From NCBI GenBank assembly GCA_002104945.1, contig MCFH01000017.1:496001-560000 (forward strand): a stretch of 64,000 nt of DNA. Reading direction: 5' to 3'. Positions 22,086 through 33,596 of this stretch are shown in pieces (position 1 is the stretch's first letter; each line of letters opens with the position of its first letter). The notes under the pieces were generated by a model. That model saw only the letters and a list, made by a program, of their open reading frames with translations. It had not been told where the DNA came from and did no database searches. A program made the position numbers and the translations under genes. The stretch comes from Piromyces finnis (taxonomy: Eukaryota > Neocallimastigomycota > Neocallimastigomycetes > Neocallimastigales > Neocallimastigaceae).

Positions 22086-22215
22086 TTATTTTATTTGAAT
22101 TGCCATTAATATTATTTTCTTTATTGTTATTATTGTTATAAATAATATTTTCTTTGGTATTATTATTGCTAATGTTTATTTAATAATATTAGCATTATAA
22201 TTTATTTTATTTAAG

Positions 22216-22445
22216 TTATTTGAAATATTATTTTTATTAATGTTTGATGATATGTCAATTTCATTTAGAAGAAAATTAAATAAGTTATTATCTTGGACCT
22301 TTAAAAATTTTAAAGCGACAACTTGATCCAATTATAAATAATATTATGAAAGGAAATATCCATTTAAAAAAGTATTAATAGAAGATACTACGACTTCAAG
22401 GTACGAAGTCTTATCTAAAGTAGGGCATTCTGATAAAAGATGCAT
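22216..22445 (+). pseudogene. Family A integrase tail plus polypurine tract
   Basis: Reads LGPLKILKRQLDPI, then GNIHLKKY, the GPY/F region of the family A integrase, then TTSRYEVLSKV, similar to the C-terminus of the 37 kb pol (LTSRDEVNS). GTAGGGCATTC at 22,423-22,433 is the purine tract. Nearly the same sequence lies at 26,400-26,560 in direct orientation. Confidence 0.75.
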
Positions 22446-22800
22446 AGAAAAATATAATTATTTAAATATTATATGACTAATATCTAATATCTAGTTATTT
22501 ATTAAAAACAAATATTTTAAACAAAAAAATCTTTTAAATAAAATAAAATAAATACTAAAACTAAAAATCTTTAAAAATTTAAATCTTCCTAACTGTTTAA
22601 TTAGTGGAATAAAACGGATAAATTATGTGTTACGGGCTAGATCTTATATAATACTTTGACAATATACGAATTATTTTGAATCGTAGAATAATAGAATAAA
22701 TTTAGTTGCCTAGTTGCTGAACCAAAACTCGAAATCGTTAAATAAAAGGAAAAATATAATGAATTACTGAGGAGAAAAAGTTTTAAATTAAAAATTTAAA
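22434..22800 (+). repeat. LTR start and A+T-rich remainder
   Basis: TGATAAAAGATG follows the purine tract and matches the sequence at 26,562. From about 22,500 the similarity ends. No coding sequence. Confidence 0.4.
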
Positions 22801-23230
22801 AATGAAAACTATTCATAAAGTACTTTAAAATCTCTATTAGGATTTTGGCGAGTGGAATTATTTAAGTATTGTTTGGATGCTGAGATTCGAGAGTCAATTC
22901 TTGAGGTGATCGTATGAAGAACAAGTAAAGTTTTACGCCCTGGAAACATCTCTAAAATTCTGGAAACAACTTGATCATGAAGTCCGAACTTGAAGGCATT
23001 CATTTTTGCCTCCTCATTTCAGTTAGATTCTCCAGAGTATCGGTTAAACTCGAGAATATATTCTCTAATTTCACCAATACGTTTTTGTTTTAAGGTTTTA
23101 AGTTTTTGGTTTTCTCTGAAAACAATATCCTCACCTCCGTAAAAGGCCTAAACATGGGTCGTGATTATTAATTATTGTTGTAACCCAATTCATGGTATCG
23201 ACATATAACCTTGAGATTAGGTAGACTGTT
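22801..23230 (-). pseudogene. gag: Gypsy Gag capsid fragment
   Basis: Minus strand. Upstream frame reads MNWVTTIINNHDPCL (about 23,200), then VFRENQKLKTLKQKRIGEI and REYILEFNRYSGESN. One TGA later comes the open stretch from 23,003: MNAFKFGLHDQVVSRILEMF, PGRKTLLVLHTITSRIDSRI, ASKQYLNN. This is the Retrotrans_gag pattern. It does not match the Gag of families A or B and may belong to C or D. Confidence 0.7.
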
Positions 23231-23312
23231 TTATTATAATCATAAAAATAATAAATATCCAAATTTAGGTAGACTGTTTTATTATAATCATAAAAATAAT
23301 AAATATCCAAAT
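23217..23312. repeat. 48-bp tandem duplication
   Basis: TTAGGTAGACTGTTTTATTA and the following 28 bases occur twice with a 48-bp offset. Confidence 0.85.
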
Positions 23313-23317
23313 TATAA

Positions 23318-23880
23318 AATAATAATAATAAAAATAAAAACGATATAATATGTCATTTTTGTAATAAAAGAGATCACATTGAAAGAAACTACATATTTAA
23401 AGAAAAACTAGCAAAAGAATATTATTCAAATAATAAAAATTATAAAAATAAGCAAAATAAAAAATATAAAAAGAAATATGCAGATGTAGTTACAAGACAA
23501 AGAAGTAATTACAAGGATATAACACCAAATTTATTCAACGTTGATTATAATTATACATATGAAAAGGAATCAAACAGCGTTGTAAAAGTAAATTTTTCAA
23601 ATAGAAATTATAAAAAGATTGTAAAATCTAAAGGAAACTTTAATATGTGGATGCTAGATTCAGGAGCATCAGTACACTTTACAAATGATATTAAATTATT
23701 ACATAAAATTAAAAAGCATAAAGAACCAATTTACTACGCAGATGGTGAAGTTGGTTATTTCACACATATACGCAATTTAAAAGGTTATTTTAATAAAAAA
23801 TAAATAATTTTAAATAATGTCCTATATGTTCCAGATATTAAGAAATTTGATATCCATTTCAAATTTTGTTAAGTATTGAA
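23318..23880 (+). pseudogene. Ty1/copia gag end and protease
   Basis: A zinc knuckle reading ICHFCNKRDHIERNY, in which the last Cys is Tyr (one G to A change from CCHC), then a Lys/Asn-rich linker, then a copia-type protease: NMWMLDSGASVHFTNDIKLL. After one TAA comes ILNNVLYVPDIKK, the conserved copia motif after the protease. It is the only copia-class start in the window. Its integrase counterpart lies on the other strand at 26,641-27,235. Confidence 0.8.
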
Positions 23881-24120
23881 AATAAATTATTAAATATAAA
23901 CATAAAGATATTTGCGAAACATTTTCATTATCAAAATTAAAAAATCAATCATATTATTATAATATTTAATTAAATTAGTTATAAATTTTAAATAAATTAA
24001 AAATTCCAAATTATACAAATCAACGAAATGATAATTTATAAAAATAAAATATAATAATAATAAAGTAATATTATACATTTAAATTAGGTAATTAGTAAAA
24101 TTTATTAAATACAAATTAAA
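23881..24120 (+). repeat. Copia-derived inverted repeat (partner about 27,180-27,310)
   Basis: About 23,935-24,055 is the reverse complement of about 27,185-27,310, next to the copia integrase relic. Heavily A/T; coding content not clear. Confidence 0.5.
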
Positions 24121-25340
24121 TAATATTTTTTTCCAAACCAATTTGGTTTTTTATTATTTAATTAAATAAATAATTCTTCAGGTTTTTCTTCTAGTCTTTT
24201 CCTGAAGAAACTCCGACTAGACTAGAAATCAATTAAAGATATATTAATTAATTAATTAATTAATTAAAGTTAATAAATTAAATTTTTATTTTTGTTGTTC
24301 ATTTGCAAGTCTTTGTTAGTTTAAACTATAAAATTATTTAAAATAAAAGTTCTTTTATTTTCTATTTGTATTAAAGATTTTAATTAAATAAATTAAACAA
24401 AAACAAGTATAAAAACCTTTTATTTTATTTTCTTTATTTTTATTAATAAAATTTAGATACAGATATCATCACTTTCTATATTCATTTATTTGAAATTTTT
24501 TAATAAAAATTTAAAAAATAAATTTTTTCAAAGTATAAAATTTCTAATCTTTGAAATTATTAAATTTTTTTTAAATTATTAAAATTTTATTATTAAAAAT
24601 TTTATTTTAAATTTATTAACTATTAATTTTTAAAAATTAAATATTTTATAATTAAACAATAATTAATTAAAATTAAAAATGTAATAATTAAAATTGTTCA
24701 TGTATAAAAAGAACAAAATTTGACAAAAATTATGAATTTAACTTTTCTATTCAATTCATAATCACAGTCTTAGATTTAGATTATAAAAAAATGTATTTTA
24801 AAAAGGATGTATCTAAACTTGAAACTAATAAATCATATTTTAAAACTAATCGTGAAAACCCCTTTTGTAATGATTCTTGTGTTTCAACAAATAATTCGTC
24901 AGATATTTTAAAAGTATAAAATTAAAAACAGATTTTATACTTAATAATATTATCAACTATATAATAGTTAATAATTAAAAAATTGAAAATAACAATTACA
25001 TTGATTTAACAAACTAAAATTACATGTATTAATATTTTTCATAATTATATTCTAATATATTATTCTATTTAAATAAACATATATTTAATATAAAATAAGC
25101 AAAACTAATCTAATTAAATAATAAAATAATAAGGCTAAACTAAAACTAATTCATTATATAATGAGTAAACTCAAAATTGAATAAATCTCATGTATTATCT
25201 ATAAATTAATTTAATATTATTAATACTATTCATTATATATTTCTTATTGAAATATAAACATATCTATTTTTAAAAGTAAGTTAAAAAAGTGTAACGAAAC
25301 ACGACGAACGCAACCTAGACAAGGATATATTTATATAATC
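24121..25340. repeat. A+T-rich LTR debris with three inverted copies of other repeats
   Basis: 24,440-24,490 and neighbours resemble in reverse the LTR around 57,940-58,030. 24,480-24,740 is the reverse complement of 59,205-59,460. 24,940-25,290 is the reverse complement of about 2,090-2,420. A short open reading at 24,783-24,919 (KKDVSKLETNKSYFKTN, ENPFCNDSCVS) is not recognised. TGTAACG at about 25,293 resembles an LTR start. Confidence 0.5.
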
Positions 25341-25343
25341 AGT

Positions 25344-25872
25344 TAAGAGCCTCATGGGAGATAATGACAAGGATAAATTAATAAACTATTTATAAGATAA
25401 ATTTGATAAAAATAAAGAACTATTTAACTGCCTTAGGAAACAATTAATTAATCTATATAAGGAAAATGATTATTTGGAAGATGAATTAAAAGAACAAAAA
25501 AGGTTAAGATGTAAAGATCTCAAGCATTTCCTTAATAAACAAATAGAAGTAGATGAAAAAGATAAATCTAATCAATGATGATATAATCATAAAGATAAAT
25601 GATCTACAAAAGAGAATCGAGAAGATAAAATCAAAGGATTAACTGTTTAAGGTATGACTTAAATTTAAAATCTAACGGTATAGATTTAGTCAAAAAGATA
25701 AACGAAATCGACGACAAAATGAAAGACTATTGGAAACTAATGGTAAAGACGGAAGTAAAGTTAGAAAATAGTCTCTATGGAAGAAATAGAAGAATTTCAG
25801 AAGTCAGAAAACTTTATAATCGCCAATAAAAAAAGAAAATTAGACTCAAACTTTTCTATTGAAATCGACTAA
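25344..25872 (+). pseudogene. Family B pol C-terminal tail, third copy
   Basis: Aligns with the tail of the 51,971-53,461 protein: DKDKLINYL, ELFNCLRKQLINLYKEN, RLRCKDLKHFLNKQIEV (compare RCQDLKDVLDKRE), then broken frames, and the end FIIANKKRKLDSNFSIEID followed by a stop. It confirms that the tail, and not an integrase, closes this pol. Flanks are A/T-rich. Confidence 0.75.
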
Positions 25873-26085
25873 TTTAAAATTTAATTAAATTAATATTTAT
25901 ATTATGAATTTATTATATAGTCAAAATAGTTAAATATTATATATAATATATAAAAGGAGAAGAAATATATAAAATTTTATAAAATAGTTTTTATTTTTAA
26001 ATTTTTAATTTCTTTTTAAATAGTTAGTTATCCATTAAAAACAATTATTTTAAACAAAAATAATCTTATTAGGAAAGAAAAATAA
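25873..26085. other. A+T-rich spacer
   Basis: Non-coding A/T-rich sequence after the family B tail. Nothing recognisable. Confidence 0.4.
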
Positions 26086-26560
26086 AGATTGAGATGAAAC
26101 AATACCTAGTGCATTATGGGCTTTTAGAACTGCAAAAAACGAAGTTACTAAATTTAGTAGATTTGAACCTTTATATGGAAGAAGAGACCTTCAACCATTT
26201 GAACTTGGTATCAGTATTGATAAAAGATTAAAATAAGAAAATGAAGAAGAATATTATATTAGGAAATTTATAAATCATAACAAATGGATTAAAGAAGAAA
26301 TAAAAGAAATAAATAAAATTAAAACAGCTAATGAACTATGAAAATAATTAATAGAATGTGTAGTGAATTTAATACTAGTGGTTTAGTTTTAATAATAGAA
26401 GAAAATTAAATTAGTATTATCTTGGACCTTTAAAAATTTTAAAGCGACAACTTGATCCAATTATAAATAATATTCCGAAAGGAAATATCCATTTAAAAAA
26501 GTATTAATAGAAGATACTACGACTTCAAGGTACGAAGTCTTATCTAAAGTGGGGCATTCT
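26086..26560 (+). pseudogene. Family A integrase C-terminal part
   Basis: Begins inside the integrase: DETIPSALWAFRTAKNEVTK, FSRFEPLYGRRDLQPFELG, then EEEYYIRKFINHNKWIKEEI and KTANEL, followed by TGA (26,339) where the relatives have Trp. The GPY/F part follows (LGPLKILKRQLDPI, GNIHLKKY) and the purine tract AGTGGGGCATTC at 26,549-26,560. The last 160 bases match 22,260-22,433. Confidence 0.8.
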
Positions 26561-26640
26561 GATAAAAGATGAAAAATATAATTATTTAAATATTATATGA
26601 ATAATATCTAATATCTAATCCTAGTTTGATGATATGTCAA
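26561..26640 (+). repeat. LTR start, family A relative
   Basis: TGATAAAAGATG after the purine tract, matching 22,434. The similarity also includes TTTGATGATATGTCAATTTC near 26,625, which occurs upstream of the other copy (about 22,242). Confidence 0.45.
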
Positions 26641-27235
26641 TTTCTATGTCCTGTTGAAGACTTTCGTTATCGTCCCCTCCATTTCATTGATTAATAAATC
26701 ACAATCGATGAAATTGACATTTATGACATTATCATCAAAGTTAAAATTACCTGGTTGGTCTTCGAGAAATTCTACAACTCTTTTGATGACAATTTTAAAT
26801 GAATTTAAGTCGAAAATTCTAAATCCAGTAGAGTTGCCATCATAGCTAATAAAGATACCAGGTAGAGATGTACTTTAAAATTTTTGTTTTTCTGTGTTAC
26901 GTTTAAGATGAAATTTGCTGTAGCCACTGAGTTTTTATATAACTTTTCATAAGGTACTTTTAAATCATTACCATTATGAGGTAGCCTATTATGAATATAA
27001 TTAGCAGTCTTAACTACATCTTCCCAGAACCTTCACAAAATTTGATATCTTATAATATGGTGGTAGCTGCATGGATTAAAACTCCATTAAATCTTTCAGC
27101 GCGTCCATTTTGTTGCGAATTATATGATACAGTAAATTGTTGTATGATACCATGAGTATCACAAAAATTTTAAAATTTATTGATTTATATTCTGTACCAT
27201 TATTATTATATTTTATTTTTATAAATTATCATTTC
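26641..27235 (-). pseudogene. Ty1/copia integrase fragment
   Basis: Minus strand, several frames: NNGTEYKSINF, FCDTHGIIQQFTVSYNSQQN, GRAERFNGVLIHAATTI. This is the copia integrase core around the last two catalytic residues (the first N replaces D of DNG). Downstream: PGIFISYDGNSTGFRIFDLN and KRVVEFLED, the copia segment between integrase and RT. It is in the opposite orientation to the copia gag-protease relic at 23,318. Confidence 0.8.
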
Positions 27236-27374
27236 GTTGATTTGTAATAATTTGGAATTTTTAATTTATTTAAAATTTATAACTAATTTAATTAAATATT
27301 ATAATAATAATAAAATAATAATATTAAAAATAAATTTTATACTTGTTATTTATACTAAGAAATATAGATATTAT
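27236..27374. repeat. A+T-rich copia-derived sequence
   Basis: Reverse complement of part of 23,935-24,055. No separate gene. Confidence 0.4.
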
Positions 27375-30300
27375 ATCTATATTTCTTATATTGCTCCTTT
27401 TAAGATGATAAGGATTTCTCCTTTAACTCCATCCTTCTTTCTGTATAAGGTTTTAATTAGAATATATGAAATATCGAGTGGAAGTGCATGTTTTCAGGAA
27501 GCTCCGAACGATAATTCAATCTGCTCCTCTCTTCAATAATTTTGAATGGACCTAAGTATTGGCTAGAAAGTTTTTTAGTAGGTTAATTAGTAAAATAGTA
27601 TCGTTTAAGCCAAACTTTGTCATTGACTTTAAACTTCGGTCCTTGCGAAACTCTTTGATTACCAAATCTTTTAAAATCTTCTTTAGCCTTAGTCAAATGT
27701 TTTCTTAGAGAATCAAAATGAGCGGCCCAATCTCGAGTTAATATGGATGCATTATCCTTGAGAAGGGTTGGCAGAGAGTCTATATTACAACAGGGATTAA
27801 AACCGTAGTTAGCAAAGAAGGGAGACACACTTATAGACTTGTGTAAAGAATTATTGTAATCTAGTTCACATAAAGGAAGGTAAAAACACCATTCTGTCTG
27901 AGAAGATGAACAATAACATCTAAGGCATTGTTCAATGACAGCATTAGTACGCTCAATTTGTCCGTTGGATTGTTGATGATGAGCAGTAGCAAGATTTGGT
28001 TTGACTCTAAGAGCAAAGCAAAGAGAAGTCCAAAATTCAGAAGAGAATTGAGTGCCGTAATCGGAGATAATAGTTTTAGGAAAATCATGATAACGAAAAA
28101 CATTTGAAAGGAGGAGTCTAGCTGTGAGATCAGCCGAAGGTACATCGGAGCAAGGAATTAAATGGATCATCTTTGTAAGTTGATCAGCGACCACCATAAT
28201 ACATGTACAATTTTGAGAATTTGGGAGAGACTATGAAATCCCACCCCAATGATTTCCCACGGTTTATTTGGTACAGGAAATGGCTGGATTTTTCCGTAAG
28301 GTTTGTGACGACGTATTTTGTTTTTTTCACAAACCTCGCATGAAAAAACGTAGTTTTGTACGTCATTACTCATATTTGGCTACCAATAATAGCGTTTTAG
28401 TTTTTCAAAGGTTTTATCAACCCCCTGATGACCATTGTTTATTGTATCATGAAAAGACTTGAGAATGTTAGGTTTTAAAGATGAAGGAACAATAATTTTA
28501 TTTTGAAAGTACAGAATGCCTTCAATTTTAAATATGGGTGATTTAGAATTAGGATTACTAAATACTTTATTATAGGTATTTCTACAAAATTTATCTTTCT
28601 TTTGAGCATCTAAGAGGCGATCTAGATTATCGACAGAAGTATAACAGAAGTTATTTTCATTTAGAAGGGATGAGTCTGATTCTTATTATGAATATTTATA
28701 TAGTCTGATCTCCTAGAAAGGGCATCAGATTTTACGCATTTTATACCAGGTCTGGACGAAATCCTAAAATCGAATTTTGAAAGGAACAAACCCCATCTGA
28801 TTTATCACTGATTAAGATTTTGGGGCTTTTTAAAGTATAAGAGGTTTTTGTGGTCCGTAATGACTTGGATAGGAAGTTTAACCCCTTCAAGATGATGTCT
28901 CCAAACCTCGAAGGCAGTTATTAAACCTAATAGTTCTTTATCGTATATAGTGTAATTGATTTCAGAAGACGTTAAAGATCTTGAGTAAAACGCAATTGGA
29001 TGAAGTAAATTGTCTTCGGTGCTAACTTGGGATAGTATACATCCTAAAGCGTAATCACTAGCGTCTGTTTCGACAACAAACTCCTTGTCGGGATTAGGAT
29101 GTATTAGGAGTTTGTTATTCTTAAAAGATTCTTTTCACTGGTTAAAAGCCTTCTCAGTTTTATCATTCCATATAAATTTATTATTTTTCTTCAGTAAATT
29201 TCTTAGAGTTTCCATAATTGAGGCGAAGTTAAGAATAAATTACCTGTAAAAATTGCAAAGACCAAGGAAACTTTGAAGCTCTTTAATATTTTTTGGTACT
29301 GGCCATTTCATGATTGAATCTAATTTATTTTTATCCATTGATATACCTTTAAATGATATAGTAAATACAAGAAATTTTGTTTTTGTTACATGAAGGTCAC
29401 ATTTTTCAATTTTTGCATAAAGCCCGTTATTAGCTAATTTATTAAAAATATATCTGACGTCGTTGACATGGACCTCGGGATTTTTTGAATTTACAATATT
29501 ATCATCAAGATAAATTTGCACAAATTTACCAATGACATCAGAAAAAATATCCTGAACGAATCGTTGAAAAACTGACGGAGTGTTCTTTAACCCGAATGGC
29601 TTTACCAAGTACTCAAAGTGGCTTATTGGAGTTCTGAACGCAGTAAAATATTCTTGTCCTTCTTTTATTCTGATAAGATTATAGGCTGATCGAAGGTCAA
29701 GTCGAGTTAAAATTTTTGCACCTTGGAAGGACTCAATTAGGTCGTTAATCCTAGGTATCGGGTAGCTGATACGTATTGTTATCGCATTCAATTTACGGTA
29801 ATCAATACATAGTCTAAGAGAACCATCATGTTTTTTCACGAATAATACTGGAGCGCCTGCAGTAGAGTTAGATTGTCTAATAAAACTTTTTTTAAGTTTT
29901 CCTTAATATAATTCTTCAGTGTATTCAGTTCAGTTGTAGTCATTGAATATATAGGTCCAAAGTAGAGTTGACTACCAGGAATCAAATCGATACACATATC
30001 GTACTTCCTGTGTTCAGGAAATTTCTCAGCTTCTTCTTTGAGGACAATCTCCTGATCTATGTATTGCTTTTTTATAATTTTTTCTTTTTCTTCAAGGTTT
30101 TGGTCTCTTAATGGATTATCGAAAATATCAATCATTGCAGCGCATAAATTTAGTTCATTGTGAGTTTCGTCAACTCCTTCTGGTAGAATATTATCAAAAG
30201 TTAGAAAATTTTCAAGAACCATAGATGTATTAATATCTCGAATGGAATACCAGTTTGTTTTCTTTAGAAGAAGGACAATGGTTAACACAATATTTTTCAA

Positions 30301-30540
30301 GAAAGTATATTGAATTTTTTTCAAAAATACATGATATTCCTTGAAGCTGGAGATTTGTAATATAGAACTCAATAGTTTCTTGGTGATCCATAAAACAAAG
30401 TTTTAACGGCTTGGTAGTATGCTTAATATTCATCAATTTTTTATTTGTTAATTGAATATTAACTGATGATGGTAGGCCAGAGTATGGGATTTTTGCTTTA
30501 ACAAAGTTGTTGCAAATAAAGTTTCTTGCTGATTATCAGA
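27375..30540 (-). pseudogene. pol: Family C Ty3/gypsy pol (protease-RT-RNase H-integrase)
   Basis: Nearly full pol on the minus strand in several frames. Protease end from about 30,535 (FICNNFVKAKIPYSGLPSSV, LKLCFMDHQ). Pre-RT to 29,836 (CIDLIPGSQLYFGPIYSMT). RT 29,839-29,240 (LRLCIDYRKLN, FRTPISHFEYLVKPFGL, active site IYLDDN). RNase H about 29,140-28,700 (FVVETDASDYALGCILSQ, YTIYDKELLGLI, VITDHKNLLYF). Integrase zinc domain near 28,370 (SCEVCEKNKIRRHKPYG). Integrase core 28,197-27,583 (VVADQLTKMIHLIP, TIISDYGTQFSSEFW, ATAHHQQSNGQIERTNAVIE). GPY/F end to about 27,375 (YLGPFKIIEE). Frameshifts and stops inactivate it. The second copy lies at 53,893-57,064. No gag is found upstream. Confidence 0.9.
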
Positions 30541-32134
30541 TTTCCTATTATATACTAGCATATAATTGTATAATATTATTAATGTAATTAGTATGTATTT
30601 TATTTTATATAATACAAGTGTATATAAATGAATGTAGAAATATAAAAGATAAATAAATATATTAATCCAATTTAGTGGATGAATGATTATGAACTAAATA
30701 AATTATTTATAATATTTAACTGAACAAATAAAATGAACAAATAAAATACTAATAAATAAATATATTAATATAATTTAATGGACGAACGATTATTAACAAT
30801 ATAAATTATTTATAATATTTAATACTAAGAATAAATAATAAATATCTATATATTTATTCTTACATGTTGATACAAGGAAAATATTATCTTAATTCTTTAC
30901 TTTACTATAGAAAGTGATATGTCACGAATACTAGTTAAATCTGCAATTTCAAGATCACTTGAAATTGTGAAATTACTTATAAAATTTTAAAATCAACAAT
31001 ATTTTATTTTCAAATAAATTATAAAATTATTAAGAAATATTTAAAAAATTTAGAAAAGGTTAATATATGACCTTAACCCTTAATATTTTTATAATAAATA
31101 ACTTTAACCCTTATCGTCATAATTTAATAACGAAAAACAATCGTAACTTGACAACGAATTGCGATTTTAGATAATTGTGTTTTGGGAAATTATGAATTCG
31201 TTAGAAAGCCACGCTCGAGACAAACAACATATCTTAAAATCAGGTCAATATCTCTGCTGGTTCACGAGATATTCCAATTTAAAGATATTTTGTTAGTAAT
31301 GATTAATTATTTATTCAGAAAATGATCATTCCTGAAGTATCAAACATAAATCATTCACTCAAAGGATAAAAACTATTGTTTTAATTAAATTAAAATTATT
31401 TTCCGGAACTAATTAACTTTATTTTATAATAATTATTTCAATAACATAATTTATAATCTTTGAATTAGAAAATTATAATTATTAATATTATAGGCAATGA
31501 ATTATAATTAAGAAATAATTAATATTATTAATATTATAAACAATAGTTATTTTCAATAATTAGTAATAAGTCTTAAGTTTAGTTTTAATATTATAAAATA
31601 TATTATGAATATAATCATGTATTGAAAAGTTATTTTATTATTAAATGTAAAATTACAAATAGTATAAATAGTTTAGAATAGTTTATGAAATTAAAATTTA
31701 TGTAAAGATTATTTACAATATTTAATACTTAATGAGTATTGCTATTAAATAATCTTGTTATTATATTCTTTATTAATATATTATTTAAGTGAAATATTTT
31801 AATCACAATATATAATTTAATTATTCGTTTATAAAACAATTAAGATTATTTTAATAAAACATTTTCTAACCTAGTTATCTTTTAATCTTTTATTTAATTT
31901 AATATTTTAATATTAAATTATAAGTTTAGTAAAACTTTTACATATTTTAAACATAGATTAATATAAATTAAATTAGTACTAAAATATTTATATAAATTAT
32001 TAATTTTAAAATTATAAATGTAAACAAGAAATTACTTATTTGTTTATTTGTTTATTAATTAAATAGTTAATTATTGTGTATTAATATAATACTTTAAAAT
32101 AATATAAATGTATAAATAGTATTAGAATTACTTT
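30541..32134. other. A+T-rich region, upstream of family C pol
   Basis: No gene. Near 30,866-30,930 there is an LTR-like start (TTGATACAAGG, TATCTTAATTC, AGAAAGTGATA) resembling 57,898-57,960. Around 31,070-31,280 a less A/T-rich part holds the inverted repeat AATATCTC...GAGATATT (31,248-31,275). The rest is low complexity. Confidence 0.45.
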
Positions 32135-32415
32135 TTTAAAAATTGTTCCTAATAATCCAGAAAAATTAGATATATAATTTATATAAAATAATATTTGTAA
32201 TTATAGTTATACATACGAGATATTGAATAAGAATAACATATATATATTTAATAATACAAGAGTTATTAAAACCTTATAATTAAATAAAATAATTTTATAT
32301 TTTAAACTAACAAAGACTTGCAAATGAACAAATATAAAAATCATTTATTTTATTTCTTTATTTCTATTTATTAAATTTTATATATAGATATTATCACTTT
32401 CTATATTCATTTATA
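32135..32415 (-). repeat. LTR copy, partner at 57,930-58,225 (inverted)
   Basis: Reverse complement of 57,930-58,225, including AACTAACAAAGACTTGCAAA and TATCACTTTCTATATTCATT. Confidence 0.7.
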
Positions 32416-32444
32416 GAATTAAAGTAATATTTTTACCTTATCAA

Positions 32445-32947
32445 TGACACAAGTTCAAATATACCTTAATTCTAAATAGAATTAGAAAGTGGTATATTTG
32501 TGTGTAATTGAATGCTTTATTTTTACTTGCTCATTCTACAAGTTTTATATAATTTATAAATAAAATTTAAAATTTTAAAATCATCTTGTTTTATAATATT
32601 AGTTTATTTATTTAAAATAAATATATAATACATCTCGCTATGTATTATAAAAAAAAATATATTAATTTATTATAATTCTTATTAAAATATTCTAATTTTC
32701 CTGGCTAATTGGTAACAAATTTTAAAATAATGTTTTCTATTTCTATTTATACTATTTAATTACATTTAAGTTTGTTTATAAACAAAAATTGTTTGTGTTT
32801 TACATTGTTAAAATTTAATTAAATATTTATATTTTATATTATTTTAATTATTTACTATTATTTTAATTTTATATTAAGTTTATATAATTTCAAAATTAAC
32901 TATTCTATTAATTTATTATTTATAAATTTCATTCTTTATCATTGTCA
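32445..32947 (+). repeat. LTR with TGACA/TGTCA ends, about 503 bp
   Basis: Begins TGACACAAGTTCAAATATAC and ends CATTGTCA. Near the 5' end lies a hairpin ATATACC...GGTATAT around TTAGAAAGTGG. Copies: reverse complement at about 58,440-58,932 and direct at 61,064-61,540. No clear target duplication. Confidence 0.7.
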
Positions 32948-33596
32948 CAATAACATATGTAAAAATTTAAAAAATTTGGACACATAGAAAAAATTATGTG
33001 AAGATATTAACTGGATTTGAAACAAATCCAGATAATATCTATAATTAATTAAACATAATAATTATAATTAAATAATTTCAATAATTATTTTAAAACACCT
33101 TTAAAAGTCAACTTTTAAATTTTGATTCAGTGAAAGGGTTATGATCTCAAAAATTTAATATCAATACACTATAACCCTTAGCCAGAAATAAACAAACACG
33201 AAATAGGGCGTAACTCGCTAAAAACAAGTGCTACGGCTGTAAGTACTACGGCTGTGAAACTAAGTTTATTAGAAAGCTTAGGAAAAAAGCTACATTTTGG
33301 TACAATCATGATCCTTCTAACTGATCATTTGAGAAAGTTATGATAATTTAAAGATTTTAATAGGTAAATTAAAATCAGTATGATATCAAGTATGGATCAT
33401 AAACATTTCTTATGACTTAACAGACATTAAAAATATATCAATAGGAAATTTAGCTATATTAATTTAATTAATGATAATGACTGTTACTAAAATAGAACTG
33501 AACCGTTTAGGTGTAACAGTTAGCACCTATAAATTAAATAATTTTAATTATTATAAAATATGTTAACGGCAAGTTTTATTAGAAATAATTTTTGAT
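32948..33596. other. Leader-like stretch before family D gag
   Basis: No gene. Part of it (33,180-33,330) is less A/T-rich, with a short direct repeat CTACGGCTGT(A/G)A near 33,231 and 33,248. Position suggests an untranslated leader of the family D element, but no primer site was identified. Confidence 0.4.

Noticed and set aside
26654-26845. Plus-strand open frame
   Set aside because: Antisense shadow of the copia integrase fragment, which has recognisable motifs on the minus strand.
27237-27539. Plus-strand open frame
   Set aside because: Its second half is antisense to the GPY/F end of family C and its first half is copia-derived A/T-rich sequence.
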